DNA of 64,000 nucleotides from CAVPDE01 sp963702565 (GTDB lineage: Bacteria; Desulfobacterota; DSM-4660; Desulfatiglandales; HGW-15). The position numbers were made by a program, and so were the translations under genes. The notes below the pieces were generated by a model. It did not search any database. It was not told where the DNA came from and saw only the letters and a list, made by a program, of their open reading frames with translations. Of the stretch, positions 8,780 to 17,238 are shown piece after piece. The stretch is taken from NCBI GenBank assembly GCA_963702565.1, contig CAVPDE010000024.1, positions 1-64,000 of the forward strand. Reading direction: 5' to 3'. Position 1 is the first letter of the stretch. Every line of letters starts with the position of its first letter.

Positions 8780-10042
8780 TTACTCGTTGTCCTCCTCGAC
8801 CGCTTCGATCAGCGTCTTGTAGATATCGGGGACGGAATAGGTCACTCGGTTCCACGAAGGGATCTGGGTGCCGCCTTTCTGTCCTCTCGCCTGCTCCCAC
8901 GCGGCACCGATGAAGTCCCTGAAATAGGAAACCGTCTGCTCTTCCTGGTGCCGGTCATAGATCAATCCGTTGGATTCCGCGTCATCGCTGTAGCTTTTGA
9001 CGAAGCTCAGAGCCGTTGAGTAGTAGGTCCGCTGAACCATGTCGATGAACGCATCGTCAATCGGCATGCCATGGGAACGGACGTGGTTCAGATAGAACTT
9101 GGTGATATCCCCGATCATTCTGTGGAGCCCCTTGTTCGGATCCGTTTCGGAGAGCTGCTGATGCTTGTGCTCGTAGTTCCTGCACAGGTCGATCTGCGCG
9201 ATTTTTTTCGGCATCAGCCTCTCATGGACCTCCGATAGGGTGCTCACTTCGAGGCCCCAATCGTAAGCCACATTGAGAGCTTTTCCCAGTCGGGTCAGAA
9301 AGCTGAACTCGCCGGCCAAGGGGTAACGGAAGGCACGGTGATAACGGAAAAACTCCTCCAGTTCGTGATGGTCATACCGATGCATGATTCGCGCAAGCGC
9401 TTCCACGAAAGGAGTGACGAAGAGTCTCGTCGCCCTCCCCTTCATTTGCAACTCCGTGGGCGAGATCCGGGCGTAATATCCCTTGCAGAATTCGAAGTCA
9501 TTGTTGGGGTTTGCAGTCGGCTCCAGGAGACGGCCAAGAAGGAGCCGATCATACGTCACAATATCGCAGTCGTGGAGGGCCACCACGTCGCACAGTTCCT
9601 TGGCGAAAAAGTATCCCATGCCCAACCAGACGGATTGTCCTTTGCCGGGCTTGCCGATATCGATGTTCTGCGACTGGATTCTTTTCAAGATCTTTTGGAT
9701 TCTTGGACCGTCAACCCAAATTATTTTCACATCCCGGCCCTGTTTCTTTAGCCTGTAAAAGAACTCTCTTGCGTCCTCGAACTGCCTTTTCTTTGGGGTT
9801 CCCCCCAGCGTGACTACAATGGAGTCCAGGTAGTTGACCTGATTGATCTCGTCTATAATGTGATCCAAGACCTCAGGCACATGGATCTCTTGCTGAAGGG
9901 AGGGGAGAAGAAGACCAATTTGAACGTGCCTGGAGAACTCCATGAGCCGATCCTCGAGCTTCCGGCTGTACTCCTCAGGGTTAAAAAGGTCGTAAAACCC
10001 GTGGATCGTCGTGATCAAACCTTCTTGCTGGAATTCACTCAT
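8780..10042 (-). CDS. Glucosyl-3-phosphoglycerate synthase-like glycosyltransferase (GT81 type)
   Basis: A 420-residue retaining GT-A glycosyltransferase. Motifs: VGLLLPSLQQE-like start (IGLLLPSLQQEIHVPE), YLDSIVVTLGG, KIIWVDGPR, GKGQSVWLGMGYF and the metal-binding HDCDIVTYDRLLLGRLL followed by FEFCKGYYARI and GRATRLFVTPFVEAL. These match bacterial GpgS/MpgS-type enzymes that join NDP-sugar to 3-phosphoglycerate. It is the last gene of the operon phosphatase (12225), glycosyltransferase (11353), this gene; gap 54 bp. Glucose versus mannose donor is not decided by sequence reading. Confidence 0.8.
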   Translation of the reverse strand: MSEFQQEGLITTIHGFYDLFNPEEYSRKLEDRLMEFSRHVQIGLLLPSLQQEIHVPEVLDHIIDEINQVNYLDSIVVTLGGTPKKRQFEDAREFFYRLKKQGRDVKIIWVDGPRIQKILKRIQSQNIDIGKPGKGQSVWLGMGYFFAKELCDVVALHDCDIVTYDRLLLGRLLEPTANPNNDFEFCKGYYARISPTELQMKGRATRLFVTPFVEALARIMHRYDHHELEEFFRYHRAFRYPLAGEFSFLTRLGKALNVAYDWGLEVSTLSEVHERLMPKKIAQIDLCRNYEHKHQQLSETDPNKGLHRMIGDITKFYLNHVRSHGMPIDDAFIDMVQRTYYSTALSFVKSYSDDAESNGLIYDRHQEEQTVSYFRDFIGAAWEQARGQKGGTQIPSWNRVTYSVPDIYKTLIEAVEEDNE

Positions 10043-10096
10043 GGGAGACTCCTTTGCTCGTCCTCCAAAACTAGATCGCCTTTTGCGGATCAGCCT

Positions 10097-11353
10097 TCAG
10101 CCTGATACCTGAGATGTCGCCTTCTCATCCCACACTTTGATGAGGTAGTTCTTTGCCTCTTCAAACCCCAAGGCCTGCTTCTCCACCAGGGCATCCGTCT
10201 CCTCAGAGGACATTTCCCAACTCTCGCGAACGAAGGACGCAACCCTGGCGTAGTAGAGCGGAGTCATAAGATCGACAAGCTTGTTGCGATTCACCTTCCA
10301 TGAATGGAAGGTGGCTGCCAGCTCATAGAGAATCCGCACCCACATGCCGGTGGGCAGAAAAAACGCTTTAGCCTCCGCCTGTGCTGCCTCCTGGATTGCT
10401 GCAAAACAGCTCTCGCAAAAGATTTCCCTCCACAACGAAGAAAACTGCTGGAATCCGATCTTGAAGTGCTGAATCATTGCCTCCACATCAACCTTGACTG
10501 GTTCCGGCTCTGCAGAACCCTCATAGCCGAAGAGATCCACCGGTTCGCTTCCCTGGATCCCCTTCCAGTGACTTTCAAATCGCTCCATCAGCGAAAAGAT
10601 GGTCCATACCACCTGGCGGAACATGGGACCGAGGTGCTCTGCAGGATCCTTGGCATCATGGATCTTCACTCCAAGGTTGGACTGGCAGATTTTAAAATTC
10701 TGCGTGACCGCATTCGTCGTCATCCAGATGTCGATACCGTAACGGGCCACGTCGGACTCCCACACATCCTGATCCACATAGAATTTCGCCACGTCCGTCG
10801 ACAGGGCGAAGTCTCCGCCGATCGGCTGCCGAATTCTTTTTCCGTAAAGGGCGCGGGTGAGGTTGTAGACAATGTTGTTCGTGATCGTCGCATCGTATTT
10901 GTGCCGCAAATATACCGGCGCCACAAACTGGTATCCCCTAGAGACAACGGGATCCAGGAGGTGCTGAATCCAGTCAGGCGTGATGCTCCTCAGGTCCGAA
11001 TCCACGACGGCGCACGCCTTCACTTGAAGTCGGGTTGCCGCCTCGAAAACGGATCTTAGAGCGGTTCCCTTGCCGGAAGGGCCTCGGTAGATGGATACAA
11101 TCTTTTCCTGCCAAGGTTTGACCTGAAATTCTTTGGCTACCTCCCGCGTGTCGTCAGTGGAGCCTCCATCCGCCACAAAGATGACACACCGGCGATCTTT
11201 GTAATGCATCGCCAGTCCGTGAGCGACCATTTGGATCACGTGGGCAATCGTCTTCTCGTTGTTGTAGCTTGGAATTCCGACGAGGATGTCGGCTGATTCC
11301 ACTTCTTCAATCCGCTTGCTGGTATAACTCCGGATAGCGGTATTGTAGTGCAT
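10097..11353 (-). CDS. GT2-like glycosyltransferase, possible mannosylglucosylglycerate-type synthase
   Basis: A 418-residue GT-A enzyme: ILVGIPSYNNEKTIAHVIQ at the N-terminus, FVADGGSTDDT, GPSGKGTALRSVFEA, then the DxD-like VVDSDLRSITPDW and QPIGGDFALS / RYGIDIWMTTNA blocks, which recall mannosylglycerate synthases (GT78) and MggA-type enzymes. A C-terminal helical extension of about 130 residues follows. It lies between an MPGP-type phosphatase and a GpgS-like enzyme in one operon (gaps 38 and 54 bp). A role in adding a second sugar to a glycerate-based compatible solute is inferred from this context. Confidence 0.7.
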   Translation of the reverse strand: MHYNTAIRSYTSKRIEEVESADILVGIPSYNNEKTIAHVIQMVAHGLAMHYKDRRCVIFVADGGSTDDTREVAKEFQVKPWQEKIVSIYRGPSGKGTALRSVFEAATRLQVKACAVVDSDLRSITPDWIQHLLDPVVSRGYQFVAPVYLRHKYDATITNNIVYNLTRALYGKRIRQPIGGDFALSTDVAKFYVDQDVWESDVARYGIDIWMTTNAVTQNFKICQSNLGVKIHDAKDPAEHLGPMFRQVVWTIFSLMERFESHWKGIQGSEPVDLFGYEGSAEPEPVKVDVEAMIQHFKIGFQQFSSLWREIFCESCFAAIQEAAQAEAKAFFLPTGMWVRILYELAATFHSWKVNRNKLVDLMTPLYYARVASFVRESWEMSSEETDALVEKQALGFEEAKNYLIKVWDEKATSQVSG

Positions 11354-11391
11354 TGGTTCACTCCTTCAGGAATTCTGCGCTCTGCCACCTA

Positions 11392-12225
11392 TCAGAGCGT
11401 GGCAAGGATATCGAGCACGGCCTGATTCCATCCTTTCGGGCCGGGTGCATCGTATCGATGCGCTTTTTCCGGCAGAGACAGCGCAGACTCCGTCATCAAG
11501 GCCGTTCCCAGGACGACAGGGACATCAACGAGCTGCAGAAATGAAAAGTCATTTGGGCTATCCCCAAATCCAATGGTCACCAGGTCACCATATCGTCTCC
11601 GAAAAGCCGCCAGCAGGATGGAAACTGCTTTGCCTTTTCCCGCGTGCCCTATCAGATGCCAGAATCTACCCCCTCTTACCACGTCCAAGCCTCGCTGAAT
11701 CGCGGCACTGCGGATTTCAGTTTCCAGGGATTTCGGACCCTCTGGAATTAGGAAGGGTTCATCGAACAAACGAACGCGCGCCTTTGCTGCCTGCTCGACT
11801 GGAAGCCCGGTCGCCTTTGTCACTTCCTTAAGGGACATCGCAGAGAAGCCGAGCAAAGGCGCGCCCACTTCGGCTGCAATCTGCGCCAGGGATTTCACAA
11901 GCACCTCGTATCTCGCTCCGAACGCGAGAACAGCAAAGCCTGTCCTGCGGAACTCCATGATTTCCGATTGAATCGAGAGAAGGTACTCTCCCAACGGCGC
12001 CCCCTTGTGAAAAGCGATGCCGCCGCCATTTTCTATGACGAAAGGGTCGTCAAAGCCCAGTTCTTCATGGAGGGGTTTGACTTCAACGAGTGTTTTGCTC
12101 GTGACCATGACGAGAGATGCATCCCGTATTCTCAAAGCCTCGATCGCTCTCTCGGCAGGTTTCCATGAATAGGTTTCGGGATCCAACAGAGTGGCGTCCA
12201 GGTCTGAGAATGCAACGATCTTCAT
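11392..12225 (-). CDS. HAD-IIB phosphatase, mannosyl/glucosyl-3-phosphoglycerate phosphatase family
   Basis: A 277-residue HAD hydrolase that should remove the phosphate from a glycosyl-3-phosphoglycerate. Motif I is FSDLDATLLD, motif II lies in VMVTSKTLVEV, and motif IV is GFGDSPNDFSFL; FVIENGGGIAF is typical of the MPGP/GpgP branch. The start is the ATG at 12225 (MKIVAFSDLD), which has AAGGAAG about 9 bp upstream; a longer in-frame extension to 12288 is rejected. First gene of the solute operon. Family assignment is strong, exact substrate is not. Confidence 0.85.
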   Translation of the reverse strand: MKIVAFSDLDATLLDPETYSWKPAERAIEALRIRDASLVMVTSKTLVEVKPLHEELGFDDPFVIENGGGIAFHKGAPLGEYLLSIQSEIMEFRRTGFAVLAFGARYEVLVKSLAQIAAEVGAPLLGFSAMSLKEVTKATGLPVEQAAKARVRLFDEPFLIPEGPKSLETEIRSAAIQRGLDVVRGGRFWHLIGHAGKGKAVSILLAAFRRRYGDLVTIGFGDSPNDFSFLQLVDVPVVLGTALMTESALSLPEKAHRYDAPGPKGWNQAVLDILATL

Positions 12226-12562
12226 GTCGTTTTGCTTCCTTAGATCAAGGCTACTCCCTTGCGCCTTTAAGACCATAAGGCGTTTCATGTATTTTATTTA
12301 GAAAATCACCTTATATTTAGGTCGATGCGAGAAGGGGACCTCAGCAGATGCTGTGAAGCTCTCTGGGGAGGAAACGCAGAAGCAGGCCTGCGCTAGGGTG
12401 CAGCAAGTTGTTCACCACTCAAGCAGAGAAATGGCTAGCATGACAACCCAAGATCTGCCGTGTATCCCTTTCAAGTGAAAAGCATACCCTGCCGAAGTGA
12501 ATTGAAATCGAATTCAAATCCAATCGGATCAACAGGGAGATTCCAGAACCGCACATATCTCC
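12226..12562. other. Intergenic, 337 bp
   Basis: Upstream of the phosphatase operon. AT-rich stretches around 12288-12316 could hold its promoter, but no convincing -35/-10 pair was found. No gene or repeat is seen in the rest. Confidence 0.5.
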
Positions 12563-12697
12563 CTAGCCACCGTACTTTCTGTATACAGCCATGATCACGG
12601 TGAAGAGAATGAGCAGGCCAAAAGCACACACGAAGAACCAACGAACATAGTCCTTGATTCCCATTTTGCCCTTTTTGGTTTCAGGCGTGGTCTCCAT
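12563..12697 (-). CDS. Small single-pass membrane peptide, 44 residues (twin A)
   Basis: Starts METTPETKKGKMG at the ATG at 12697, with GGAAAGGAG 7 bp upstream, which settles the start. One strongly hydrophobic helix (WFFVCAFGLLILFTVIMAV) spans about residues 20-38, followed by the basic YRKYGG end. Length (44) and N-terminal pattern METT-x3-KKG match the peptide at 13638-13772 on the other side of the TetR gene, suggesting a related pair. No known family recognised. Confidence 0.7.
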   Translation of the reverse strand: METTPETKKGKMGIKDYVRWFFVCAFGLLILFTVIMAVYRKYGG

Positions 12698-12980
12698 TTC
12701 TATCTCCTTTCCCAGAACTTCTAATCTGGGTTCCGCTCCGTGCTGGAGCACTCTCTGTTCCCCAAACACTCTGTTAAGGATGAGGAAAATGGCTGTCAAT
12801 CAAGCAAAGACGATAGACTCAAATCTGGATCCCGTTGTCACTTATCTCCCCTAAAGTGTGTTCAAGTTGGAAAACAACGTACAACTCGCCCGCAACGACA
12901 ACGCCCTGGCGAACTGCTCAACCCTGCCTGCTGCCGATCCCTGAACAGCAAAGGCTTTTTAAGAAACTCGTGCTAGACGA

Positions 12981-13577
12981 TCAATAGGCCAGAGACCTTC
13001 TGCAAACCCCCCAGAGGTCTGAATACCTTTTCACAAGATCGAACTTATAGGCATTCAGCGCCCACATATTCACCAGACCCTGAATCATCCCGAAGAGAAG
13101 CAATGCCGCCGCATCAAGGTCCACGTCCTTCCTAACCACTCCCGCTCGGACGCCGTCGGAGAGAACGACTCTCAGGCGGTCAACATAGATTTGGATGTTA
13201 TCGGAAACTTTTTTGTTCAGCGACTTATTGCCGAAACTGATGATCTCCGCGAGCACCAGGAAGGACAGTCCTCGCTTTTGCTTGATCTTTGAAAGGTGTG
13301 TTCTAAGTATTTCATCGATAATGTTCATGGAGTTGAAACCCACGCCCCGAGCCATTTCAATGTCATGAATCAGCCCCGCCGATACATAGTCCGCGAGAAA
13401 AGACAGGATTTCGGTTTTGCTCTTGAAGTGGCGATAGATAGCACTGTCCGAGATTCCTACCTCTTTGGCCATATTCTTGATCGTCACATGCTCGCTACCG
13501 GACCTCATGATCAGTTTTCTAGCCGCATCCATGATCTGCTTTTTTCTAACCGTGGTGCTTCTGCGCCCTTTGCTCAT
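12981..13577 (-). CDS. TetR/AcrR family transcriptional regulator
   Basis: A 198-residue repressor-type protein. The N-terminal helix-turn-helix (VTIKNMAKEVGISDSAIYRHFKSKTEIL, about residues 31-58) is textbook TetR; the C-terminal half is the helical ligand and dimer domain, with a hydrophobic AAALLLFGMIQGLVNMWAL segment. It lies 60 bp downstream of membrane peptide twin B, and probably shares its promoter, where two inverted operator-like arms sit. Autoregulation is inferred. The inducer is unknown; fatty acyl-CoA or a membrane-active compound would fit the surroundings. Confidence 0.93.
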   Translation of the reverse strand: MSKGRRSTTVRKKQIMDAARKLIMRSGSEHVTIKNMAKEVGISDSAIYRHFKSKTEILSFLADYVSAGLIHDIEMARGVGFNSMNIIDEILRTHLSKIKQKRGLSFLVLAEIISFGNKSLNKKVSDNIQIYVDRLRVVLSDGVRAGVVRKDVDLDAAALLLFGMIQGLVNMWALNAYKFDLVKRYSDLWGVCRRSLAY

Positions 13578-13637
13578 GCTCTCCTCGATCTTCGGAGCCC
13601 TTTTGCAGGTTCTGATCAGGAATCCATCGTCGAGGAC

Positions 13638-13772
13638 CTAATTGCTCAAATTGGATATGACAATCGCGATCACAACCCCAACGACCAGAAGCACCAGAAA
13701 GCCGCCCATGGCCAGGAAGTTTATAAAGGCGCCCCAGAATCCTTTTTTTTCTTTTGCCGTTGTCTCGTTCAT
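13638..13772 (-). CDS. Small single-pass membrane peptide, 44 residues (twin B)
   Basis: ATG at 13772, TAG at 13640-13638. The product begins MNETTAKEKKGFWGAF and has one hydrophobic helix (FLVLLVVGVVIAIVIS) before SNLSN. GGAGG lies 6 bp before the start. It is the first gene after the promoter at 13825-13852 and precedes the TetR gene. It shares length, topology and an ETT...KKG opening with the peptide at 12563-12697. Confidence 0.72.
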   Translation of the reverse strand: MNETTAKEKKGFWGAFINFLAMGGFLVLLVVGVVIAIVISNLSN

Positions 13773-13808
13773 GACGACCTCCGCACCCTAAAGGGTTCAT
13801 GATAATTA

Positions 13809-13824
13809 GTTAACGATTGCTTAC
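13809..13824. promoter_or_regulatory. Operator-like arm 1 (inverted repeat)
   Basis: GTTAACGATTGCTTAC, directly downstream of the -10 of the twin B/TetR promoter. It is the inverted partner of 13861-13876 (12 of 16 positions match). Proposed TetR binding site; inferred. Confidence 0.5.
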
Positions 13825-13852
13825 ATTTTACCGGGCGGAACGGCAGTGTCAA
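13825..13852 (-). promoter_or_regulatory. Sigma70-type promoter of peptide twin B and TetR gene
   Basis: On the minus strand: TTGACA (13852-13847), 16-bp spacer, TAAAAT (13830-13825). Transcription would start near 13818, inside operator-like arm 1, giving a leader of about 45 nt before the ATG at 13772. Confidence 0.65.
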
Positions 13853-13860
13853 GCAAAAAA

Positions 13861-13876
13861 GTAAGTGGTCGTTAAC
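13861..13876. promoter_or_regulatory. Operator-like arm 2 (inverted repeat)
   Basis: GTAAGTGGTCGTTAAC, just upstream of the -35. Together with 13809-13824 it brackets the promoter, a placement that would suit repression by a bound TetR dimer at each arm. Confidence 0.5.
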
Positions 13877-14009
13877 TTTTTTTGACGATTTCTCCGGGAC
13901 AGTTATAGGGAAATGCTGTGGAATCGAAAGAGGATTACAAAGAAAAACACAGGGTGTCCGGGCCAATGCGCCGTCCGGTCACAGCTGAGCGTGGGCCTCG
14001 CGAACAGGG

Positions 14010-14924
14010 CTAGAAGGAAAGGTTGGGGGTCTTGAGCAGCGCTTCTGAGACGAGCGCCACAAGCCCCCAGATGGCATCCGCCGAGAGGTGGCTCTCAATG
14101 GATCGGTCAAAGAGCACGGAAATCCTGGGCTCGAACTCGTCATCCCCCTCCCACAGCAGATAGGACAGTGGTACCTTGGGAAAGGCAGGAATTCTGAAGG
14201 CCGCATCCGCCAGGTTCTGCGCTTCTCCTCCCAAGGACTCCGCCGCTTTTCTGAACCCTTTCAGGTCGCGGCCGAAGCGTTCGAGCACCCCGCGCACATT
14301 CAGTTCATGGGGGCCCTGGAAAAAATGGGCGGTCTTGAGCTCTTGAGCGCTCACGAGTTCCCGGCTCAGGAGTTGAGGCCCTGCGTTGAGAAGATAGACG
14401 AGCACAAGAAGCTCCAGGAGGGAATGGCTCACCGGTTGCCACTCCCCCTGGTTCTTGCGTCTCAAAGAGTGATTCTTTCTGTCCACCAAAATCTCCCGCC
14501 CAAGGACGGGAACCACGATGTCTTCAGAGGAGAAAGCCTGCGCAAGAGAGTTCTGGCAGAGCACCGTCAGGTCTTTCTTCTCGAGATCTTCCCAGTAATG
14601 GGGAGGGACGTGGATTTTCTCTTTTGTGGGATCGAGCTTCTGCTCCGCTTCATTTCGTCTTCTTTCCTGCATCGTTAGAAACCCTTCACTGAAAGGATAG
14701 GCGCCGAAGCGCTCACACGGGAACTCTTCGCAATCTCTCAAACAATGGTCTATGGCTCTGTTTGCAGCGCACTCGAGGATGGGACAGGGAGCACCGAGAA
14801 CTCGCACCTGCACCGCCATCTTTTGCTGGGCCTCCATGCCGGTTCCCGGGCCGCAGCTCGAACACACCCCCAGAACGTTCAGACGGCACACGTCACAGTT
14901 GATTCCGCAAGCACCTGTCGGCAT
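14010..14924 (-). CDS. DUF3786 domain protein with Cys-rich N-terminus
   Basis: A 304-residue protein. Residues 1-75 hold a Cys-rich module (CGINCDVCRLNVLGVCSSCGPG, then CPILECAANRAIDHCLRDCEEFPCERF) of the DUF3795 type that probably binds metal or an Fe-S cluster. Residues about 110-300 resemble DUF3786, a family common in anaerobes and often tied to corrinoid or Fe-S proteins. It is a single gene; the neighbours give no pathway. Function unknown; the domain names are from memory of the patterns. Confidence 0.75.
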   Translation of the reverse strand: MPTGACGINCDVCRLNVLGVCSSCGPGTGMEAQQKMAVQVRVLGAPCPILECAANRAIDHCLRDCEEFPCERFGAYPFSEGFLTMQERRRNEAEQKLDPTKEKIHVPPHYWEDLEKKDLTVLCQNSLAQAFSSEDIVVPVLGREILVDRKNHSLRRKNQGEWQPVSHSLLELLVLVYLLNAGPQLLSRELVSAQELKTAHFFQGPHELNVRGVLERFGRDLKGFRKAAESLGGEAQNLADAAFRIPAFPKVPLSYLLWEGDDEFEPRISVLFDRSIESHLSADAIWGLVALVSEALLKTPNLSF

Positions 14925-15001
14925 GATTAAGCCTCCTCACTCAGCTCTCGCTCCAGTTCTTTCCTTGCTCCTGAGTGGAGTCGCACGAGAATGCTTTTCC
15001 C

Positions 15002-15140
15002 AAATCCGAAGCACGAAATCCGAAGCACGAAACAAATACAAAACTCGAATGTTCGGTTATGGGGATTAGGTTGTATTTTGAGTTTTGGTCATTCGAATTC
15101 TCTTGATTTGTTTCGGATTTCGAAATTCGAATTTCGTGCT
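15002..15140. repeat. AATTCGAAATTTCG-type hairpin repeat, copy 1
   Basis: Left arm: CCGAAGCACGAAATCCGAAG... then ACAAATACAAAACTCGAAT. Right arm, inverted: ATTCGAATTCTCTTGATTTG...TTTCGGATTTCGAAATTCG ending TTTCGTGCTT. Related copies at 30571 and 34824. Confidence 0.85.
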
Positions 15141-15183
15141 TTTAACCTCCATTTACCTCGCGAGCCTTTCCACACCGCTAATG

Positions 15184-16023
15184 CTAGTTAGAGGCTTCCA
15201 CGAGCAACGAAATCGAAGTCACCGAGCTCCTCTCTCCCCTCCCGGCTTCCAGAACCGCCCTGATCACTTCGTTGGACTGCTGGCTCGCCCCTCCGATCGT
15301 GACCCACTGGCCGATGGGCGCAACGAGCCGCGTCGACGCTTCGGTAAACCGCACCACCCGGGAGCCGGGACCTCCATGGGAAATCCTGGGGATGATCTCC
15401 ACATCGGCCTGGTCTTTAAGAAGGGTGGGCATCACTTCAAACCCGGTTTCGATCCGCTGAATGGCAAGGGATTCGGTGACCCTGGCAAAGCGCCGCGTGA
15501 GATCGATCCATCGCTGGGTGTAGAAAATATCCTGGCCCACCATGATGTACCCTGCGCTGCCCGAAACGACCATGAGAAAGAACTCCGAACTTCCCTGCTG
15601 GACTTTGCTTCGGTCCTGAACCCGCACCTCCACCCCGTCCTTTCTCATGGGTTTGCCGGCACTGACTGTCCAATCTTCCCCTGAGGCGCGGGCTCTTCCC
15701 TCGACGCCAGTCCTCTCCCTTGCCCCGGACTCGTCAAAGCGGACCCGAATCTTCGCCTGTTTCCCGAGCTTGTCAAAACCTTGCAGGAACTCACGGACCC
15801 GCTGGATCGTCTCTTCGTCGTCCACCACAAGGAGCGCATTGGTGCGGGCATCCGCCACAGCCCTCCCTCCGGGAGAGAGCAAGGATTGAACCATGGGCAC
15901 CGCCTCGGCAGCTGTCCGATACTGCATGGGATAAACCAACGTCTCCGCGGCGCACCGATTCGCCCACGCACCCGTCAGAAAAAGCACCAGACCCACGGCC
16001 ATGAAAAAAGATCTGCCCCTCAT
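15184..16023 (-). CDS. Secretin-like exported protein
   Basis: A 279-residue protein from the ATG at 16023 (MRGRSFFMAVGLVLFLTGAWA), which has AAGGAGG 6 bp upstream and overlaps the antiporter stop. An N-terminal signal peptide is followed by an N1/NolW-type secretin subdomain (YRTAAEAVPMVQSLLSPGG, DARTNALLVVDDEETIQRVREFLQGFD) and a shortened beta domain (VGQDIFYTQRWIDL, EIIPRISHGGPGSRVVRFTEAS, IGQWVTIGGASQQSNEV). It is about half the length of a full type II secretin, so it may be a minor periplasmic ring protein. Partner unknown. Confidence 0.78.
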   Translation of the reverse strand: MRGRSFFMAVGLVLFLTGAWANRCAAETLVYPMQYRTAAEAVPMVQSLLSPGGRAVADARTNALLVVDDEETIQRVREFLQGFDKLGKQAKIRVRFDESGARERTGVEGRARASGEDWTVSAGKPMRKDGVEVRVQDRSKVQQGSSEFFLMVVSGSAGYIMVGQDIFYTQRWIDLTRRFARVTESLAIQRIETGFEVMPTLLKDQADVEIIPRISHGGPGSRVVRFTEASTRLVAPIGQWVTIGGASQQSNEVIRAVLEAGRGERSSVTSISLLVEASN

Positions 16024-17219
16024 GAAACGCCTCCTTGCGCTCTGTGCGCTTTCTCCTTTCCGTAGATCCAATTGGAAATGATCAAGGGAGGGATAATCGT
16101 TGTGATCAGGCTCATGGCCACCAAGGCCGCATAAAGCGGCTGATCGATAATGCCCCGGTCCAGGCCGATGAGAGCCACAATCATGGCCACTTCCCCTCTC
16201 GGAGTCATGCCAAAGCCGATGACCGTGGAGTCTTTCGAAGTCAAACCCATGAGTTTTGCAGGGATGCCGCACCCCAGCACTTTTGTTAAAATCCCCATGA
16301 GGGTCAGCGCCAAAAGAAACCACAGGATGTTCAGTTCCATGGCCTTGAAGTCGACAAGGACGCCCAGGGACACAAAGAAAATGGATGCAAAGATGATACG
16401 GAGATACTCGGCGCCCTCCTTGAAGTCCTTTGAGCACCTCAAGCGAGCGCCTTCCAGCGACACACCGGCCACAAAAGACCCCACAATGGCGGAAAGGCCG
16501 ATCATCTCAGCCACCATGGCGTAGAAGAAAGCCACGATCATGGAGAAAATAAAGTCCACCTCAGGATACTTCTGAGCCATGGACGTACAGTCAAGACGTT
16601 CCATGAAGCGATTAAAGATGAACCTGCCGAGCAGCGCGCCGACAATCAGAAAAACAACGGCCTCCAGGAAAATGATCAATGTCGATCCCAGCGAGAGGAC
16701 TCCCTTTACCGACTGCTGAACCACGGACAGAGCCAGAAGGGCGAGAACATCATCCGCCACGGCTGCGCCGATGATCGCCTTGGCGGCATCGGTGTGAAGC
16801 CTCCCCATTTCTCTCAGGGAATCGGCGGTGATGGCGATGCTGGTTGCCGTGATGGCGACACCGATGAAAAGCGAAGCGGACAATTCGAGATCAAAGACTC
16901 TGCAGACCCAATATCCTCCTGCAAGAGGAACCACCACGCCGGCGGTTCCGATGACGAAGTATTTGAGATTGGTGAGATCCTTGAGGTTGAATTCAAGACC
17001 GATAACAAAAAGCAGTATCACTGCTCCCAGATGGGCAATGCTCCTGACAAAGTCCGTGTAGGTAATCAAAGCAAGCGCACTGGGTCCGACCACCACCCCC
17101 ACCAAAATGATGCCGACCACAGCAGGCTGGCCGATCCGGGAAGCCAGGAGGTAGCCCGCTAGAGAGACGAACAGAAGAAGGCTCATTTGGAATTCAATGC
17201 TCGTCGCAAGGTGCTCCAT
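16020..17219 (-). CDS. Kef-type cation/proton antiporter (CPA2)
   Basis: A 399-residue inner-membrane antiporter with about 12 hydrophobic segments and no C-terminal TrkA-N domain. Family signs: LLASRIGQPAVVGIILVGVVVGP, the discontinuous helix region ITATSIAITADSLREMG, and the late VIGFGMTPRGEVAMIVA. It would exchange Na+ or K+ for H+. The short secretin-like gene begins within its stop codon (4-bp overlap), so the two are coupled. Ion choice not readable. Confidence 0.92.
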   Translation of the reverse strand: MEHLATSIEFQMSLLLFVSLAGYLLASRIGQPAVVGIILVGVVVGPSALALITYTDFVRSIAHLGAVILLFVIGLEFNLKDLTNLKYFVIGTAGVVVPLAGGYWVCRVFDLELSASLFIGVAITATSIAITADSLREMGRLHTDAAKAIIGAAVADDVLALLALSVVQQSVKGVLSLGSTLIIFLEAVVFLIVGALLGRFIFNRFMERLDCTSMAQKYPEVDFIFSMIVAFFYAMVAEMIGLSAIVGSFVAGVSLEGARLRCSKDFKEGAEYLRIIFASIFFVSLGVLVDFKAMELNILWFLLALTLMGILTKVLGCGIPAKLMGLTSKDSTVIGFGMTPRGEVAMIVALIGLDRGIIDQPLYAALVAMSLITTIIPPLIISNWIYGKEKAHRAQGGVS

Positions 17220-17238
17220 GCGCTCCCGCCTTAAAATT

